Of a stretch of 64,000 bases of DNA, positions 6,771 through 15,727 are shown in pieces (the stretch's first letter is position 1; the number at the start of each line of letters is the position of its first letter). The notes under the pieces were generated by a model. That model did not search any database. It was not told the origin of the DNA and worked only from the letters and a program-made list of their open reading frames with translations. The stretch lies in NCBI RefSeq assembly GCF_015679265.1, contig NZ_CP064942.1, positions 3,328,001 to 3,392,000 on the forward strand, read 5' to 3'. The DNA is from Pontivivens ytuae. GTDB taxonomy: Bacteria > Pseudomonadota > Alphaproteobacteria > Rhodobacterales > Rhodobacteraceae. The translations under genes were made by a program, and so were the position numbers.

Positions 6771-9284
6771 TTAGTCCCGCGACCGAAGGACGCGGGCAGG
6801 CCGGGCGGCGAGCGGGGGCCAAGCGAAGGCGAGACCGGCCAGAAGGCTCGCGAGCGCACCCCCGATCACGATGGCGAAGGCGGAGACCGGCTCGAACGCG
6901 TAGGGCGCATCCATGACGAAGGTCATCACCGCCCAGCCGCCCAATGCCCCTGCCAGGATGGCCACGAGCCCTGCCGCCGCGCCCAGAATCGCGGAGCGCA
7001 GGGCGAAGCTCGCGAGGATCCGGGCGCGTGCCGCCCCCAGCGTCTTGAGCACTGCGGCTTCGAACACCCGGCGCCGGGTGCCCGCCGCGGCCGCGCCGAT
7101 CAGCACCACAAAACCGGTAACAAGTGTTGCCGCCGCGCCATAGGATGTGGCCGCCGCGAGCCCGCTCAGTGCCTCGCTCACCCGGTCGATCGCGTCGCGC
7201 ACGCCGATGGCGGTGATGTTGGGGAACTCCCCGGCGAGGGTGCGCAACAGCCGCCCCTCCGCCGCTTCCTCGGCATACAGGGTCGCGATGTGGGTGTGCG
7301 GTGCGCCGGCCAGCGCGCCCTCGTTCATCGCCATGATGAAGTTGATGCCCGCATTGCCGAACTCCACGACGCGGAAGTTCGCGATCTCCGCCTCGATGTC
7401 GCGGCCGAGGATGTTGACGGTGATGCTGTCACCGATGCTCAAGCCGAGCTCCGCCCCTTCCTCCGCCGCGAAGCTGACGAGGGGCGGGCCGGAATAGTCC
7501 TCGGGCCACCATTCGCCCGCGGTCAGCACGGCGTCTTCCGGCTGAGCTTGCGAGTAGGTGACGCCACGGTCGCCGTTCAGCGTCCAGTGATCGCCCGCGA
7601 CCTGGCGCGCGTTCTGGCCGTTGATCTCCGTGATGATGCCGCGGAGCATCGGGGCGGTGTCGATCCGCTCGACCCCCTCGTCGGCATAGGCCCGCTCCAG
7701 GAAGGTCGGGAGCTGGTCGTTCTGGATATCGACGAAGAAGTAGGCGGGCGCGATCTCCGGTAGGTCCTGCGCGATGGCGTTGCGCGTGTTCGATTCGATC
7801 TGACCGACGGCGGCGAGCACGGTGAGGCCGAGGCCTAGTGACAAGACGACCGACGCCGTCTCGCCCCCCGGTCCGCCAACCGACCCGAGTGCCAGGCGCA
7901 GAGCAGGACGTCCCCGTGCGGCGCGGGAGCGGGCAAGGCTGCGGGTGATTGCGCGGACCACGCGCGCCATCATGGCGAGGATCACCAGCGCGCCCAGGAT
8001 GCCGGAAGCTGCCCCCAGAGCCAGATTCCACACGCCCGAGAACCAGGCGGCGAGGCCGATCAGAAGGGCCAGCAGCGCTGCGATGCCGGCGAGGTAGACC
8101 GGCCGCGGCATGGTCTGCTCACCGCCCGTGATGTCGCGGAAGAGGCTTGCGGCGCGGATGTCCTGTGCGCGCGCGAGCGGCCAGATGATGAAGATGAGCG
8201 CGGTTAGGATGCCGTAGAGCGCGGCCTCCGCCAGCGGACCGGGATAGACGGTGAAGACAGCGGGGACTGGTAGCTGTGCCTCGATGATCGGGCCGAGCAG
8301 GATCGGGGCCAGCGCGCCCAACATCAGGCCGATGCCGACGCCCAGCAGTGTCAGCAGGCCGGTCTGGAACAGATATGTCAGGAAGATCGTGCGGCCCTCG
8401 GCGCCCAGCGTCTTGAGCGTCGCGATGGTGTCGGTTTTGGCCTCCAGGTACGAGCGGACAGCAGCGGAGACGCCGAGGCCCCCGACCGCGAGGCCCGAGA
8501 GACCGACGAGCACCAGGAACGCGCCGAGCCGCTCCACGAAACGTGCGACGCCCGGGGCGCCGTTGCGGCTGTCGCGCCAGCGCAGGCCGGCATCGGCGAA
8601 ACGATCCTCGGCCGCGGCTTCAAGTGCGCCCAGATCGGTGCCGTCGGGCACGCGCAGGCGGTACTCGGTCTCGTAGAGCGTGCCGGGGGTGATGAGGCCC
8701 GAGCCCTCCAGCCCCTCCAGCGTCACGATGGTGCGGGGGCCGAGGCCGAAGCCTGCACCGGCGCCGTCGGGCTCACGGGTCAGGATCGCGCGCAGCTCGA
8801 AGTCCTGCGTGCCGAGGCGGAAGGTGTCACCCACCTCCAGCCCCAACCGTTCGGCGAGCACCGGCTGCATGACGGCGCCGGGCAGGTCGCGCGTCTCCAG
8901 CGCGTCTGAGAGGGGGATGGCGGGCTCCAGCTCGACCGCGCCGTAAAGCGGATAGAGATCGTCCACGCCGCGGACCTGGGTCAGGCCGCGATCCTCGCCG
9001 ACCACGGCCATGGAGCGGAAGTCGACGGTTTCGCTGACTTCGGTGGCGACGCTGTCGAGCCAGGCGCGCTCTTCCTCCGTGGCGAAGCGATAGGTGAACT
9101 CGGCCTGCGCGTCGCCGCCGAGGAGCGCCGCGCCTTCCCGCGCCAGTCCGGCCTCGATCCCGGCCCGAACGGAGCCGACGGCTGCGATCGCACCGACGCC
9201 AAGCGCGAGGCAGAGCAGGAAGACGGTGAAGCCGCGCAGTCCGCCGCGCAGTTCCCGCCGGGCGATGCGCCAGGCGACGCTCAT
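6771..9284 (-). CDS. FtsX-like ABC transporter permease (YbbP family)
   Basis: An 837-residue inner-membrane protein with the double FtsX layout: an N-terminal helix (FTVFLLCLALGVGAIAAVG), a large periplasmic domain (about 40-250), three helices, a cytoplasmic stretch, a second periplasmic domain (about 480-690) and a final three-helix bundle. YbbP-type permeases pair with YbbA ATPases in lipoprotein or small-molecule export and are often next to a TesA-type esterase, as here. The ATPase gene lies 61 bases upstream on the same strand. The cargo is unknown. Confidence 0.92.
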   Translation of the reverse strand: MSVAWRIARRELRGGLRGFTVFLLCLALGVGAIAAVGSVRAGIEAGLAREGAALLGGDAQAEFTYRFATEEERAWLDSVATEVSETVDFRSMAVVGEDRGLTQVRGVDDLYPLYGAVELEPAIPLSDALETRDLPGAVMQPVLAERLGLEVGDTFRLGTQDFELRAILTREPDGAGAGFGLGPRTIVTLEGLEGSGLITPGTLYETEYRLRVPDGTDLGALEAAAEDRFADAGLRWRDSRNGAPGVARFVERLGAFLVLVGLSGLAVGGLGVSAAVRSYLEAKTDTIATLKTLGAEGRTIFLTYLFQTGLLTLLGVGIGLMLGALAPILLGPIIEAQLPVPAVFTVYPGPLAEAALYGILTALIFIIWPLARAQDIRAASLFRDITGGEQTMPRPVYLAGIAALLALLIGLAAWFSGVWNLALGAASGILGALVILAMMARVVRAITRSLARSRAARGRPALRLALGSVGGPGGETASVVLSLGLGLTVLAAVGQIESNTRNAIAQDLPEIAPAYFFVDIQNDQLPTFLERAYADEGVERIDTAPMLRGIITEINGQNARQVAGDHWTLNGDRGVTYSQAQPEDAVLTAGEWWPEDYSGPPLVSFAAEEGAELGLSIGDSITVNILGRDIEAEIANFRVVEFGNAGINFIMAMNEGALAGAPHTHIATLYAEEAAEGRLLRTLAGEFPNITAIGVRDAIDRVSEALSGLAAATSYGAAATLVTGFVVLIGAAAAGTRRRVFEAAVLKTLGAARARILASFALRSAILGAAAGLVAILAGALGGWAVMTFVMDAPYAFEPVSAFAIVIGGALASLLAGLAFAWPPLAARPARVLRSRD

Positions 9285-9345
9285 GACGTGCTCCAGGAAG
9301 CGGTTTCGACCTGCGGGTCGAGGATATTTCCATCAAGGAGGAAGA

Positions 9346-10035
9346 TCATTCCGCCGCCTCCGCCAGCATGTCGAGGCGTCCGTCGCGCAGGCGGATCTGA
9401 CGGTCGCAGCGGGCGGCGAGCTCCGGCGCGTGGGTCACGAGGACCAGCGTGGCACCATGCCGGTCGCGCAGGCCGAAAAGCACGTCCATGATCTGCTGCC
9501 CGGTCGGCCCGTCGAGATTGCCGGTGGGCTCGTCCGCCAGCAGGATTTCGGGCCGCGGCGCGGCCGCACGGGCCAGCGCCACCCGTTGCTGCTCACCGCC
9601 CGACATCTGGGAGGGGTAGTGGTCCATCCGGTGGCCGAGACCCACGGCCTCCAACTCCTCCGCCGCACGGTCGAAGGCGTCGCTGCGTCCGGCAAGCTCG
9701 AGCGGGGTTGCCACATTCTCCAGCGCGGTCATGGTGGGGATCAGGTGGAAGGACTGGAAGACGACCCCCATATGATCGCGACGAAAGCGGGCCAGTGCGT
9801 CCTCGCCCATCGCCGTGAGGTCGTGGCCCAGAGCCCGGACCTCGCCGCCGGTGGCGCGCTCCAGCCCGCCCAAGAGCATGAGGAGAGACGACTTGCCTGA
9901 TCCGCTCGGCCCCGTGAGCCCCACCGTTTCGCCGCGCGCGACCTCCATCGAGATGCCGTGCAGGATGTCCACCCGCCCGGCATTGCCGTCGAGCGACAGC
10001 TGCGCGTCGTGGAGGGTGAGGACCGGATCGCTCAT
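9346..10035 (-). CDS. ABC transporter ATP-binding protein (YbbA/LolD type)
   Basis: A 229-residue ATPase with all ABC motifs: Walker [10 protein letters not shown] near residue 42, Q-loop in [10 protein letters not shown], signature [14 protein letters not shown], Walker [13 protein letters not shown] and the switch His in LVTHAPELA. It drives the FtsX-like permease encoded next. ATG at 10035 has AAGGAG eight bases upstream. It is divergent from the arylesterase gene with only about 50 bases between, so promoters must overlap or lie within coding sequence. Confidence 0.95.
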   Translation of the reverse strand: MSDPVLTLHDAQLSLDGNAGRVDILHGISMEVARGETVGLTGPSGSGKSSLLMLLGGLERATGGEVRALGHDLTAMGEDALARFRRDHMGVVFQSFHLIPTMTALENVATPLELAGRSDAFDRAAEELEAVGLGHRMDHYPSQMSGGEQQRVALARAAAPRPEILLADEPTGNLDGPTGQQIMDVLFGLRDRHGATLVLVTHAPELAARCDRQIRLRDGRLDMLAEAAE

Positions 10036-10084
10036 CAGTAGGCTCCTTCGTGGCGTATCAGGCGCATATGGGCGTGCTGGCGCG

Positions 10085-10723
10085 TTGTGCAATGCAGCGC
10101 TGATCACTTTCGTGACCGTCGGTTCCGTTACGGCGCAGGAGGCCGAGGGGATCACCGTCGCGGCCCTCGGCGACAGCCTCACGCAAGGATACGGCCTGCC
10201 GCCAGAGGACGGTTTCGTGCCGCAACTGGAGGCCTGGCTGCAGGGGCAGGGCGCCGCCGTCGAGGTGCTGAACGCCGGGGTGTCCGGCGACACGACGGCC
10301 GGCGGGCTCAGCCGGATCGGCTGGACGCTGACGCCGGACGTGGACGCGGTGATCGTGGCGCTGGGCGGCAACGACCTGTTGCGCGGGATCGATCCTGCGG
10401 CCTCCCGCGCCAATCTCGACGGCATCCTGTCGACCGCGACGGAGCAGGGGCTGCCCGTGCTCCTTGTCGGGATGGAGGCGCCGGGGAATTACGGTCCGGA
10501 CTACAAGCAGGCCTTCGATGCGATGTATCCGGAGCTCGCCGAGCAGTACGACACGCTCTACGCTGACAGCTTCTTCGAGGGGTTCGATCTGGAGGAGACG
10601 GATATTTCCGCGGCACAAGCCTACATGCAGGCCGACGGCATCCATCCGAACGCGGAGGGTGTGGCTCTGATCGTTCAGGCGCTGGGGCCGCAGGTCCTCG
10701 ACCTGGTCGAACGGGTGGAGTGA
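10085..10723 (+). CDS. tesA: arylesterase / TesA-like GDSL hydrolase
   Basis: An SGNH-fold esterase of about 212 residues. Block I is GDSLTQGYGLP (catalytic Ser), block II is in VSGDTTAGG, block III is GGNDLLRG, and block V is DGIHPNAEG with the catalytic Asp and His. It hydrolyses acyl or aryl esters, probably in the periplasm. The start is problematic: there is no ATG or strong Shine-Dalgarno. TTG at 10085 gives a short hydrophobic leader ending VTAQ, but a longer leader overlapping the divergent ATPase gene is possible. It overlaps thpR by one base. Confidence 0.82.
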   Translation: MCNAALITFVTVGSVTAQEAEGITVAALGDSLTQGYGLPPEDGFVPQLEAWLQGQGAAVEVLNAGVSGDTTAGGLSRIGWTLTPDVDAVIVALGGNDLLRGIDPAASRANLDGILSTATEQGLPVLLVGMEAPGNYGPDYKQAFDAMYPELAEQYDTLYADSFFEGFDLEETDISAAQAYMQADGIHPNAEGVALIVQALGPQVLDLVERVE

Positions 10724-11271
10724 TGCGCCTCTTCGTCGCGATCCCGGTGGAGGGCGCGGCGCGCGCCGAGATGGAGCGCTTTGCCGAGGGGCTGGAGGGC
10801 CGCGTGGTCGATCCCGATCACTGGCACATCACCCTCGCCTTTCTCGACGATCAGCCCGAGGAGGTTGCGGAGGAGGTCGCGCTGACGCTCGGCGCCATCG
10901 AGGTCTTCCCGTTCATCTGGCGGGTGAGCGGCGCCGGGGTCTTCGGCGGCAACCAGCCGCGCAACGTCCACGCGGCGATCGATCCGTCTGAGCAACTGGT
11001 CGGTCTGCGGGATCGGGTGCGGCGGGCGGTGCGGCAGTCGGGCGTCACGCTGCGGCAGGAACGGTTCGTGCCGCATGTGACGCTCGCCCGCTTCAATGCG
11101 CGGCTGCCGGGGGTCGGGCTCGACCGGTGGCTGGCGCAGCGCGCGGCGGTCTCGCTCGGCCCGTTTCCGGCCGAGCGCTTCGTGCTCTATTCCTCCGAGC
11201 TCACGCCGGAGGGTCCGGTCTACTCGGAGCTGGTCGAGTACCCCTTGGCCCTCGACCACACCATTCTCTAG
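10723..11271 (+). CDS. thpR: RNA 2',3'-cyclic phosphodiesterase
   Basis: A 182-residue member of the 2H phosphoesterase family (LigT/ThpR). The two catalytic HxTx motifs are HITLAFL (near residue 43) and HVTLARF (near residue 123). It hydrolyses 2',3'-cyclic phosphate ends and can ligate tRNA halves in vitro. ATG at 10723 overlaps the arylesterase stop (TGATG), indicating translational coupling. It is two bases from the convergent DUF1127 stop codon, with no space for a terminator. Confidence 0.92.
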   Translation: MRLFVAIPVEGAARAEMERFAEGLEGRVVDPDHWHITLAFLDDQPEEVAEEVALTLGAIEVFPFIWRVSGAGVFGGNQPRNVHAAIDPSEQLVGLRDRVRRAVRQSGVTLRQERFVPHVTLARFNARLPGVGLDRWLAQRAAVSLGPFPAERFVLYSSELTPEGPVYSELVEYPLALDHTIL

Positions 11272-11272
11272 C

Positions 11273-11458
11273 TCAGTCCCAGAACGGGCGGCGTGCTTCG
11301 CGCAGGGCCTCGCCTTCGGTCAGGCCGAGGTCGCGCAGCATGTGATCGTCGAGCTTGGCGAGCTGTGCGCGGGTCCGCATCGTGACGAGGCGGGCGGCGA
11401 TCCGGTCGACTATCGAGGTGCCGGTGCGGGCGTGGGGCAGGGTGGCGGTGGTAAACAT
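11273..11458 (-). CDS. DUF1127 (YjiS-like) small protein
   Basis: A 61-residue protein ending in the DUF1127 core: RTRAQLAKLDDHMLRDLGLTEGEA. Members are short, Arg-rich in the helix, and are implicated in RNA and phosphate metabolism or stress in alphaproteobacteria. Two adjacent ATG codons occur; the inner one at 11458 has AAGGAG six bases upstream. It is divergent from a LysR gene, an arrangement often met in this group, so LysR control is plausible. Confidence 0.85.
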   Translation of the reverse strand: MFTTATLPHARTGTSIVDRIAARLVTMRTRAQLAKLDDHMLRDLGLTEGEALREARRPFWD

Positions 11459-11588
11459 CATGGGCTCCTTAAGCATTCGCATTTCTGATCTGGCGGCGGC
11501 CTTTCATCAGTGTGTGCGATCTATATGAGGGCTTGACGTCCGTAACTCAAATGAATGAATGTGAGGATATCAATCACGGGAGGTGATG

Positions 11589-12461
11589 ATGCCCCGCAAT
11601 CTCGACATGACCGCCCTCCGGTCCTTCGTCACCGTCGCCGAATGCGGCGGGGTGACGCGTGCGGCCGGGCAACTGCATCTCACGCAGTCCGCCGTTTCCA
11701 TGCAGATCAAACGGTTGGAGGAGGCGCTGGGTCAGCCGCTCCTCGACCGGACCGGGCGCGGTGTGACGCTCACCGCGCAGGGCGAGCAGCTTCTGGGCTA
11801 CGGCCGGCGCATTCTGCGGCTCAATGACGAGGTGTGGAGCCGGATGACCGACCACGCCTATGAGGGCGAGATCGTCTTCGGCGTGCCGCACGACATCGTC
11901 TATCCCTACGTGCCGCAGATCCTGCAGCGCTTCGCCGTGGACTATCCGCGGGTGAAGGTGCAGCTCATCTCCTCCTACACGCGCGGGCTGAAGGCGCAGA
12001 TGGAGCGGGGCGAGGTCGACCTGATCCTCACGACGGAGGAGAAGGTGGATGCGGGCGGTGAGACGCTGGCCTCCCACACGCTCGACTGGGTCGGTGCGCC
12101 GGGTGGGCAGGCGTGGAAGCAGCGGCCGCTGAAGCTCGCCTTCGAATATGCCTGCATCTTCCGCGCCGGCGTGCAGGCCGCGCTCGACAAGGCCGACATC
12201 CCCTGGGAGATGGTGGTGGAGAGCGACTCGACCCGGACCATCGAGGCGAGCGTCTCCGCCGATCTGGCCGTGCACGCCGTCGTGTCCGGTTCGACCCCGC
12301 CCTACATGGAGACGATCCGGCATGGCGGCGCGCTGCCGCAGCTGCCGGCGATCAACATCAACATGTACGTGGCGCCGGGCGCGAACGCGGATCTCGCAGG
12401 CCGTCTCGCACGGGCGGTGCGCGGCGCCTATTCGAAGCCGCAAGCGGTGGCGGCGGAGTAG
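11589..12461 (+). CDS. LysR family transcriptional regulator
   Basis: A 290-residue regulator. The N-terminal winged helix-turn-helix (about 1-65) contains LRSFVTVAECGGVTRAAGQL and the QSAVSMQIKRLEEALG recognition segment. The effector domain (about 90-285) is of the periplasmic-binding type. ATG at 11589 is five bases after GGGAGG, better than ATG at 11586. The divergent DUF1127 gene is the natural first target. The effector is unknown. Confidence 0.92.
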   Translation: MPRNLDMTALRSFVTVAECGGVTRAAGQLHLTQSAVSMQIKRLEEALGQPLLDRTGRGVTLTAQGEQLLGYGRRILRLNDEVWSRMTDHAYEGEIVFGVPHDIVYPYVPQILQRFAVDYPRVKVQLISSYTRGLKAQMERGEVDLILTTEEKVDAGGETLASHTLDWVGAPGGQAWKQRPLKLAFEYACIFRAGVQAALDKADIPWEMVVESDSTRTIEASVSADLAVHAVVSGSTPPYMETIRHGGALPQLPAININMYVAPGANADLAGRLARAVRGAYSKPQAVAAE

Positions 12462-12465
12462 CACC

Positions 12466-12530
12466 GGCCCCGGATCGGTTCCGGGGCGGTCTTTCCTGTT
12501 TGGAACCGTCCCGGCCCCGAGCCGGGACCT
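12466..12530. repeat. REP-like two-hairpin intergenic unit
   Basis: Between the convergent LysR and VOC genes lies an imperfect CCCCGG...CCGGGG hairpin followed by GTCCCGGC (12508-12515) and GCCGGGAC (12521-12528). The same pair of motifs recurs in several other gaps of the window. Confidence 0.75.
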
Positions 12531-12536
12531 TACCTA

Positions 12537-12962
12537 TCACTGCGGCAACGCTTCTTCCGAGTAACCGGCAGCGAACTCGGCGCTCGGCGGAATGGGCGTG
12601 ATCACGTCGATCAGCACGCCGTCTGGCCCTTGCAGGATAAAGTGGCGCTGCCCGAACGCCTCGCTGCGCAGCGGCAGCAGGACGGGTGCTGCCCCTTGCA
12701 GCCGGTCATACTCCGCATCCACGTCCGGCACTTCGAAGTTCAGCAGGATCCCATCCGCAACCCGCCCGCGCGCGGGCTCCGGGATCGTGCCGTGCCCGGC
12801 CTCCAGAAGCGCGAGACTCAGCGTGGGCATACGCTCCGATTGCAAGTGGACGTACCAATCGGCCTCGAAAGTCGGGCGGAAGCCGAAATGATCGCGGTAG
12901 AAGGCGGCCGTGCCCGCCACGTCGCGGGTCTGGAGCACGGTATAGGCGGAGGTGGTCTTCAT
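12537..12962 (-). CDS. VOC (glyoxalase/bleomycin-resistance) family protein
   Basis: A 141-residue protein of the vicinal oxygen chelate fold: the [21 protein letters not shown] start of the first beta-alpha-beta module and the [18 protein letters not shown] end of the second. Such proteins bind a metal and act as glyoxalases, dioxygenases or drug-binding proteins; the substrate is not evident. ATG at 12962 was chosen (CGGAGC nine bases upstream), with a second candidate at 12986. It is divergent from a TetR gene and shares with it a 68-base gap that holds a perfect palindrome, so it is the probable TetR target. Confidence 0.85.
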   Translation of the reverse strand: MKTTSAYTVLQTRDVAGTAAFYRDHFGFRPTFEADWYVHLQSERMPTLSLALLEAGHGTIPEPARGRVADGILLNFEVPDVDAEYDRLQGAAPVLLPLRSEAFGQRHFILQGPDGVLIDVITPIPPSAEFAAGYSEEALPQ

Positions 12963-12996
12963 GGTGGAAAGCTCCGAATGAAACATGCAGACTATA

Positions 12997-13010
12997 TGTA
13001 TCTAGATACA
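12997..13010. promoter_or_regulatory. candidate TetR operator (perfect palindrome)
   Basis: TGTATCTAGATACA is a perfect 14-base palindrome centred in the VOC/TetR divergent gap, 20 bases before the TetR ATG. A related half (TGTATGTA) follows at 13021-13028. TetR regulators usually bind such sites and repress both genes. Confidence 0.65.
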
Positions 13011-13030
13011 AACAAACAGAATGTATGTAA

Positions 13031-13612
13031 ATGAGCGATCGCATTCCCAACGACGTCCGGACCAGCCGCATGCGCGCCGCGCTGATGGATGCCGCCCGAA
13101 ACCTCTTTCTGGAGCAGGGGTTTGCGAAGACCTCGACCCCTCAGATCGTGAAGGCAGCGGGCGTGACGCGCGGCGCGCTCTACCACCACTTCGCTGACAA
13201 GACGGCGCTCTTCCTCGGCGTGCTGGAGCGGGAGGCGGAGAACGTAGCGCTTCGGATCGACGGTGCGATTCGGCCCGACACCACCCCGCTCGACGCCCTG
13301 CGCGACGGTGCGGGCGCCTATATTTCTGCGATGTCGGTGCGGGGTCGCACCCGCCTGATGCTCATCGAGGCCCCGGCCGTGCTGGGCGCCGAGCCCGCGG
13401 CCCGCATCGACGAGGATCACGCCCGCGCCGCCCTGCGCGAGGGCCTCGAGGCGGCCCGGAAGGCCGGTCAGATCGGAGATCTTCCGCTCGACGCCCTCAC
13501 GGCCGTGCTCAGTGCCGCTTTCGATGGCGCCGCGCTCGCGGTTGCGGACGGCGTCCCTCAGAAGGACGCCACCACGGCAATCGTCGCGGTGATCGACGGC
13601 CTCAGATCGTGA
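13031..13612 (+). CDS. TetR/AcrR family transcriptional regulator
   Basis: A 193-residue repressor with the TetR helix-turn-helix at about 15-60 (FLEQGFAKTSTPQIVKAAGV then RGALYHHFADK). The C-terminal ligand domain is about 120 residues and helical. It probably binds the palindrome at 12997-13010 and controls itself and the divergent VOC gene. The 3' end overlaps the convergent oxidoreductase by 11 bases. Confidence 0.92.
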   Translation: MSDRIPNDVRTSRMRAALMDAARNLFLEQGFAKTSTPQIVKAAGVTRGALYHHFADKTALFLGVLEREAENVALRIDGAIRPDTTPLDALRDGAGAYISAMSVRGRTRLMLIEAPAVLGAEPAARIDEDHARAALREGLEAARKAGQIGDLPLDALTAVLSAAFDGAALAVADGVPQKDATTAIVAVIDGLRS

Positions 13613-14561
13613 CCACGACCTTGCCGGTGGCCTTGCGTGTGGTCAGAAGCTCCAGCGCCTCGGTCGCGCGCTCCAGCGGCACCTCGTGGCTCACATGGGG
13701 CTTCAGCTTGCCCTCCAGATACCAGGTGAAGAGCTGCTGGAAGCTCTCGACCAGCACCTGCGGCTTGAAGCGGGAATACGCGCCCCAGTAGAAGCCGTGC
13801 ACCGTCAGGTTCTTCACCAGCAGGATGTTCGCCGGGATCTGAGGGATGTCGCCGGAGGCAAAGCCCAGCGGTAGCAGGCGCGCCTCCGGATTGCAGGCGC
13901 GCAGCGCGGCCTCGAACTGCGCCCCGCCGACCGGATCGTAGACCACGTCCGCGCCGCCGAGCGCCTTCACCGCCTCGCGGATATCCGCGCTCTCGCTGTC
14001 GAGCAGGTGGTCGGCGCCTGCCTCCTTAGCTGCCTCCAGCTTCGCCGCACCGCGCGCGCAGGCGATCACGTTCGCGCCCATCAGCTTGCCGATTTCGACC
14101 GCCGTCAGGCCCACGCCACCGGCCGCGCCCAGCACCAGAAGGTTCTCGCCTTCCTTGAGCCGCGCCCGGTAGTTCAGGCCCACATGGCTGGTGCCGTAGG
14201 CGATCAGGAAGGCCGCGACATGCGCATCGGGCATGTTGTCCGGCACCGGCACGCAGGAGGCCGCGGGCGCCACCGCCACCTCGGCGAAGCCGCCGTTGCC
14301 GCAGAGGGCGGCGACGCGCATCCCCTTCTTGAGATGCTTCACACCCTCGCCGACCGCCTCGATCGTGCCGCAGATCTCCATGCCCGGCGCGAAGGGAAGC
14401 TCCGGCTTTTCCTGGTACTTGCCATGCACCATCAGCGTGTCGGCGAAGTTCACGCCGCAGGCCGCGACCGCGATCGCCACCTCGCCCGTGCCGGGCTGCG
14501 GCGCCTCGACCTCGTCCAGTTGCAGCGTTCCGTCCAGTTGATGGACACGCATGGCGCGCAT
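13602..14561 (-). CDS. NADPH:quinone oxidoreductase family protein (zinc-free MDR)
   Basis: A 319-residue medium-chain reductase. The N-terminal GroES-like fold has CGVNFADTLMVHGKY near residues 39-53, the quinone-oxidoreductase signature. The Rossmann domain has VLGAAGGVGLTAVEIGKLMGA near 145-165. The structural zinc cysteines of alcohol dehydrogenases are absent. ATG at 14561 has GGGAGG at good spacing. The likely reaction is NADPH-dependent reduction of quinones or enoyl compounds. It is convergent with the TetR gene; no operon partner is seen. Confidence 0.9.
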   Translation of the reverse strand: MRAMRVHQLDGTLQLDEVEAPQPGTGEVAIAVAACGVNFADTLMVHGKYQEKPELPFAPGMEICGTIEAVGEGVKHLKKGMRVAALCGNGGFAEVAVAPAASCVPVPDNMPDAHVAAFLIAYGTSHVGLNYRARLKEGENLLVLGAAGGVGLTAVEIGKLMGANVIACARGAAKLEAAKEAGADHLLDSESADIREAVKALGGADVVYDPVGGAQFEAALRACNPEARLLPLGFASGDIPQIPANILLVKNLTVHGFYWGAYSRFKPQVLVESFQQLFTWYLEGKLKPHVSHEVPLERATEALELLTTRKATGKVVVTI

Positions 14562-14614
14562 GGCTAGCCTCCCGATCAGCGATTGTTTTGAGACCAAGGT
14601 GGGGGACTTGCCGC

Positions 14615-15679
14615 GTGGTGGAAAGCCCGGACGCAACGTCAGCCGAAAAAGTGCGCGCCTCCTTCGCCAGCCAGGCCGTGGCCTGCGAGCGGCTGGGCAG
14701 CCCGCTGACGGCGCAGATCTGCCGGGTGGCACCCGCGGCGCTGGAGGTCGGCGGCCCGCTCGCCGCCGCGATCCTTGGCTGGAAGGGGGATCCGGTGGCC
14801 GATGCGCTGGCGCTGCGGCTCTGCGGCGCGCTCCACGCCCTGTCGTGGGAGGATGCGGACCTCGCCGCCGTCTATCCGCCTGCGAAGGTCGACGACGCGC
14901 GGATGGAGGCGGTGCTGCGCGACGTGTTCCAGCGCCGCTCCGTCTGGCTCTTCCCCTGGCTCAACTCCGCGCCCCAGACCAACGAGGTCAACCGCTCCGC
15001 CGTTCTGATCGGTGGGTTGCTGCATGTCGCGGCGCGCGACCCGCGACCCATCGAGCTGCTGGAGCTGGGGGCGAGCGGCGGACTCAACCAGGTGCCCGAC
15101 CTCTACCGCTATCGCCTCGGCGGCAGCTTGCGTTGGGGGGAGCCGTCGGCGCCGGTGGCGCTAGACAGCCAGTGGCGCGGTGCGGTCCCGCCGATGGAGG
15201 CGCCGCTGAAGGTCGTCGCGCGGGAGGGCTGCGACATCGCGCCCATCGATGTGACCGATGCGGCGGCGCGGCGGCGGATGGAGGCCTATATCTGGCCCGA
15301 CCAGACGGCCCGCCTAGTCCGCATCCGCGCCGCCCTCGAATTCGCGGCGCACAACCCGCCGAAGATCGCGCAGATGGGGGCCGCAGATTTCCTCGCCGAC
15401 CGCCTCTCCCGCCCGCTGGCGGAGGATCGCCAGCGCGTCGTGATCCACTCGATCATGTGGCAATACATGCCCGCCGAGGAACAGGCCCGCGCCGAGGAGG
15501 CGATCCGGGCCGCTGGCACCACGGGCAACCTGAGCTGGCTGCGGCTTGAGCCCGACGAGGTCCGCGGGTCCGCCGCCGTCCAACTCACCACCTTCCCGGA
15601 GGGCGAGACGCAGGAGCTCGGCCGCGGCGACTTCCACGGCGCCTGGGCCGAGTGGCACGAAACGCCGAAGCTGGTGTAG
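14615..15679 (+). CDS. DUF2332 family protein
   Basis: A protein of about 354 residues. It contains VRASFASQAVACERLGSPLTA at its start, the PIELLELGASGGLNQVPDLY segment in the middle, which resembles a SAM-binding glycine loop, and IHSIMWQYMPAEEQ towards the end. These are hallmarks of DUF2332, a family with no assigned reaction whose layout suggests a Rossmann-like methyltransferase fold. The start is GTG (14615 or 14618), after a GGGGG stretch; an in-frame TTG at 14588 would add nine residues. It is divergent from the quinone oxidoreductase. Confidence 0.8.
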   Translation: MVESPDATSAEKVRASFASQAVACERLGSPLTAQICRVAPAALEVGGPLAAAILGWKGDPVADALALRLCGALHALSWEDADLAAVYPPAKVDDARMEAVLRDVFQRRSVWLFPWLNSAPQTNEVNRSAVLIGGLLHVAARDPRPIELLELGASGGLNQVPDLYRYRLGGSLRWGEPSAPVALDSQWRGAVPPMEAPLKVVAREGCDIAPIDVTDAAARRRMEAYIWPDQTARLVRIRAALEFAAHNPPKIAQMGAADFLADRLSRPLAEDRQRVVIHSIMWQYMPAEEQARAEEAIRAAGTTGNLSWLRLEPDEVRGSAAVQLTTFPEGETQELGRGDFHGAWAEWHETPKLV

Positions 15680-15727
15680 CGCCCGCCCATGCCTATATCC
15701 GGGCTCACGAACCGCGGAGCCACGCCC

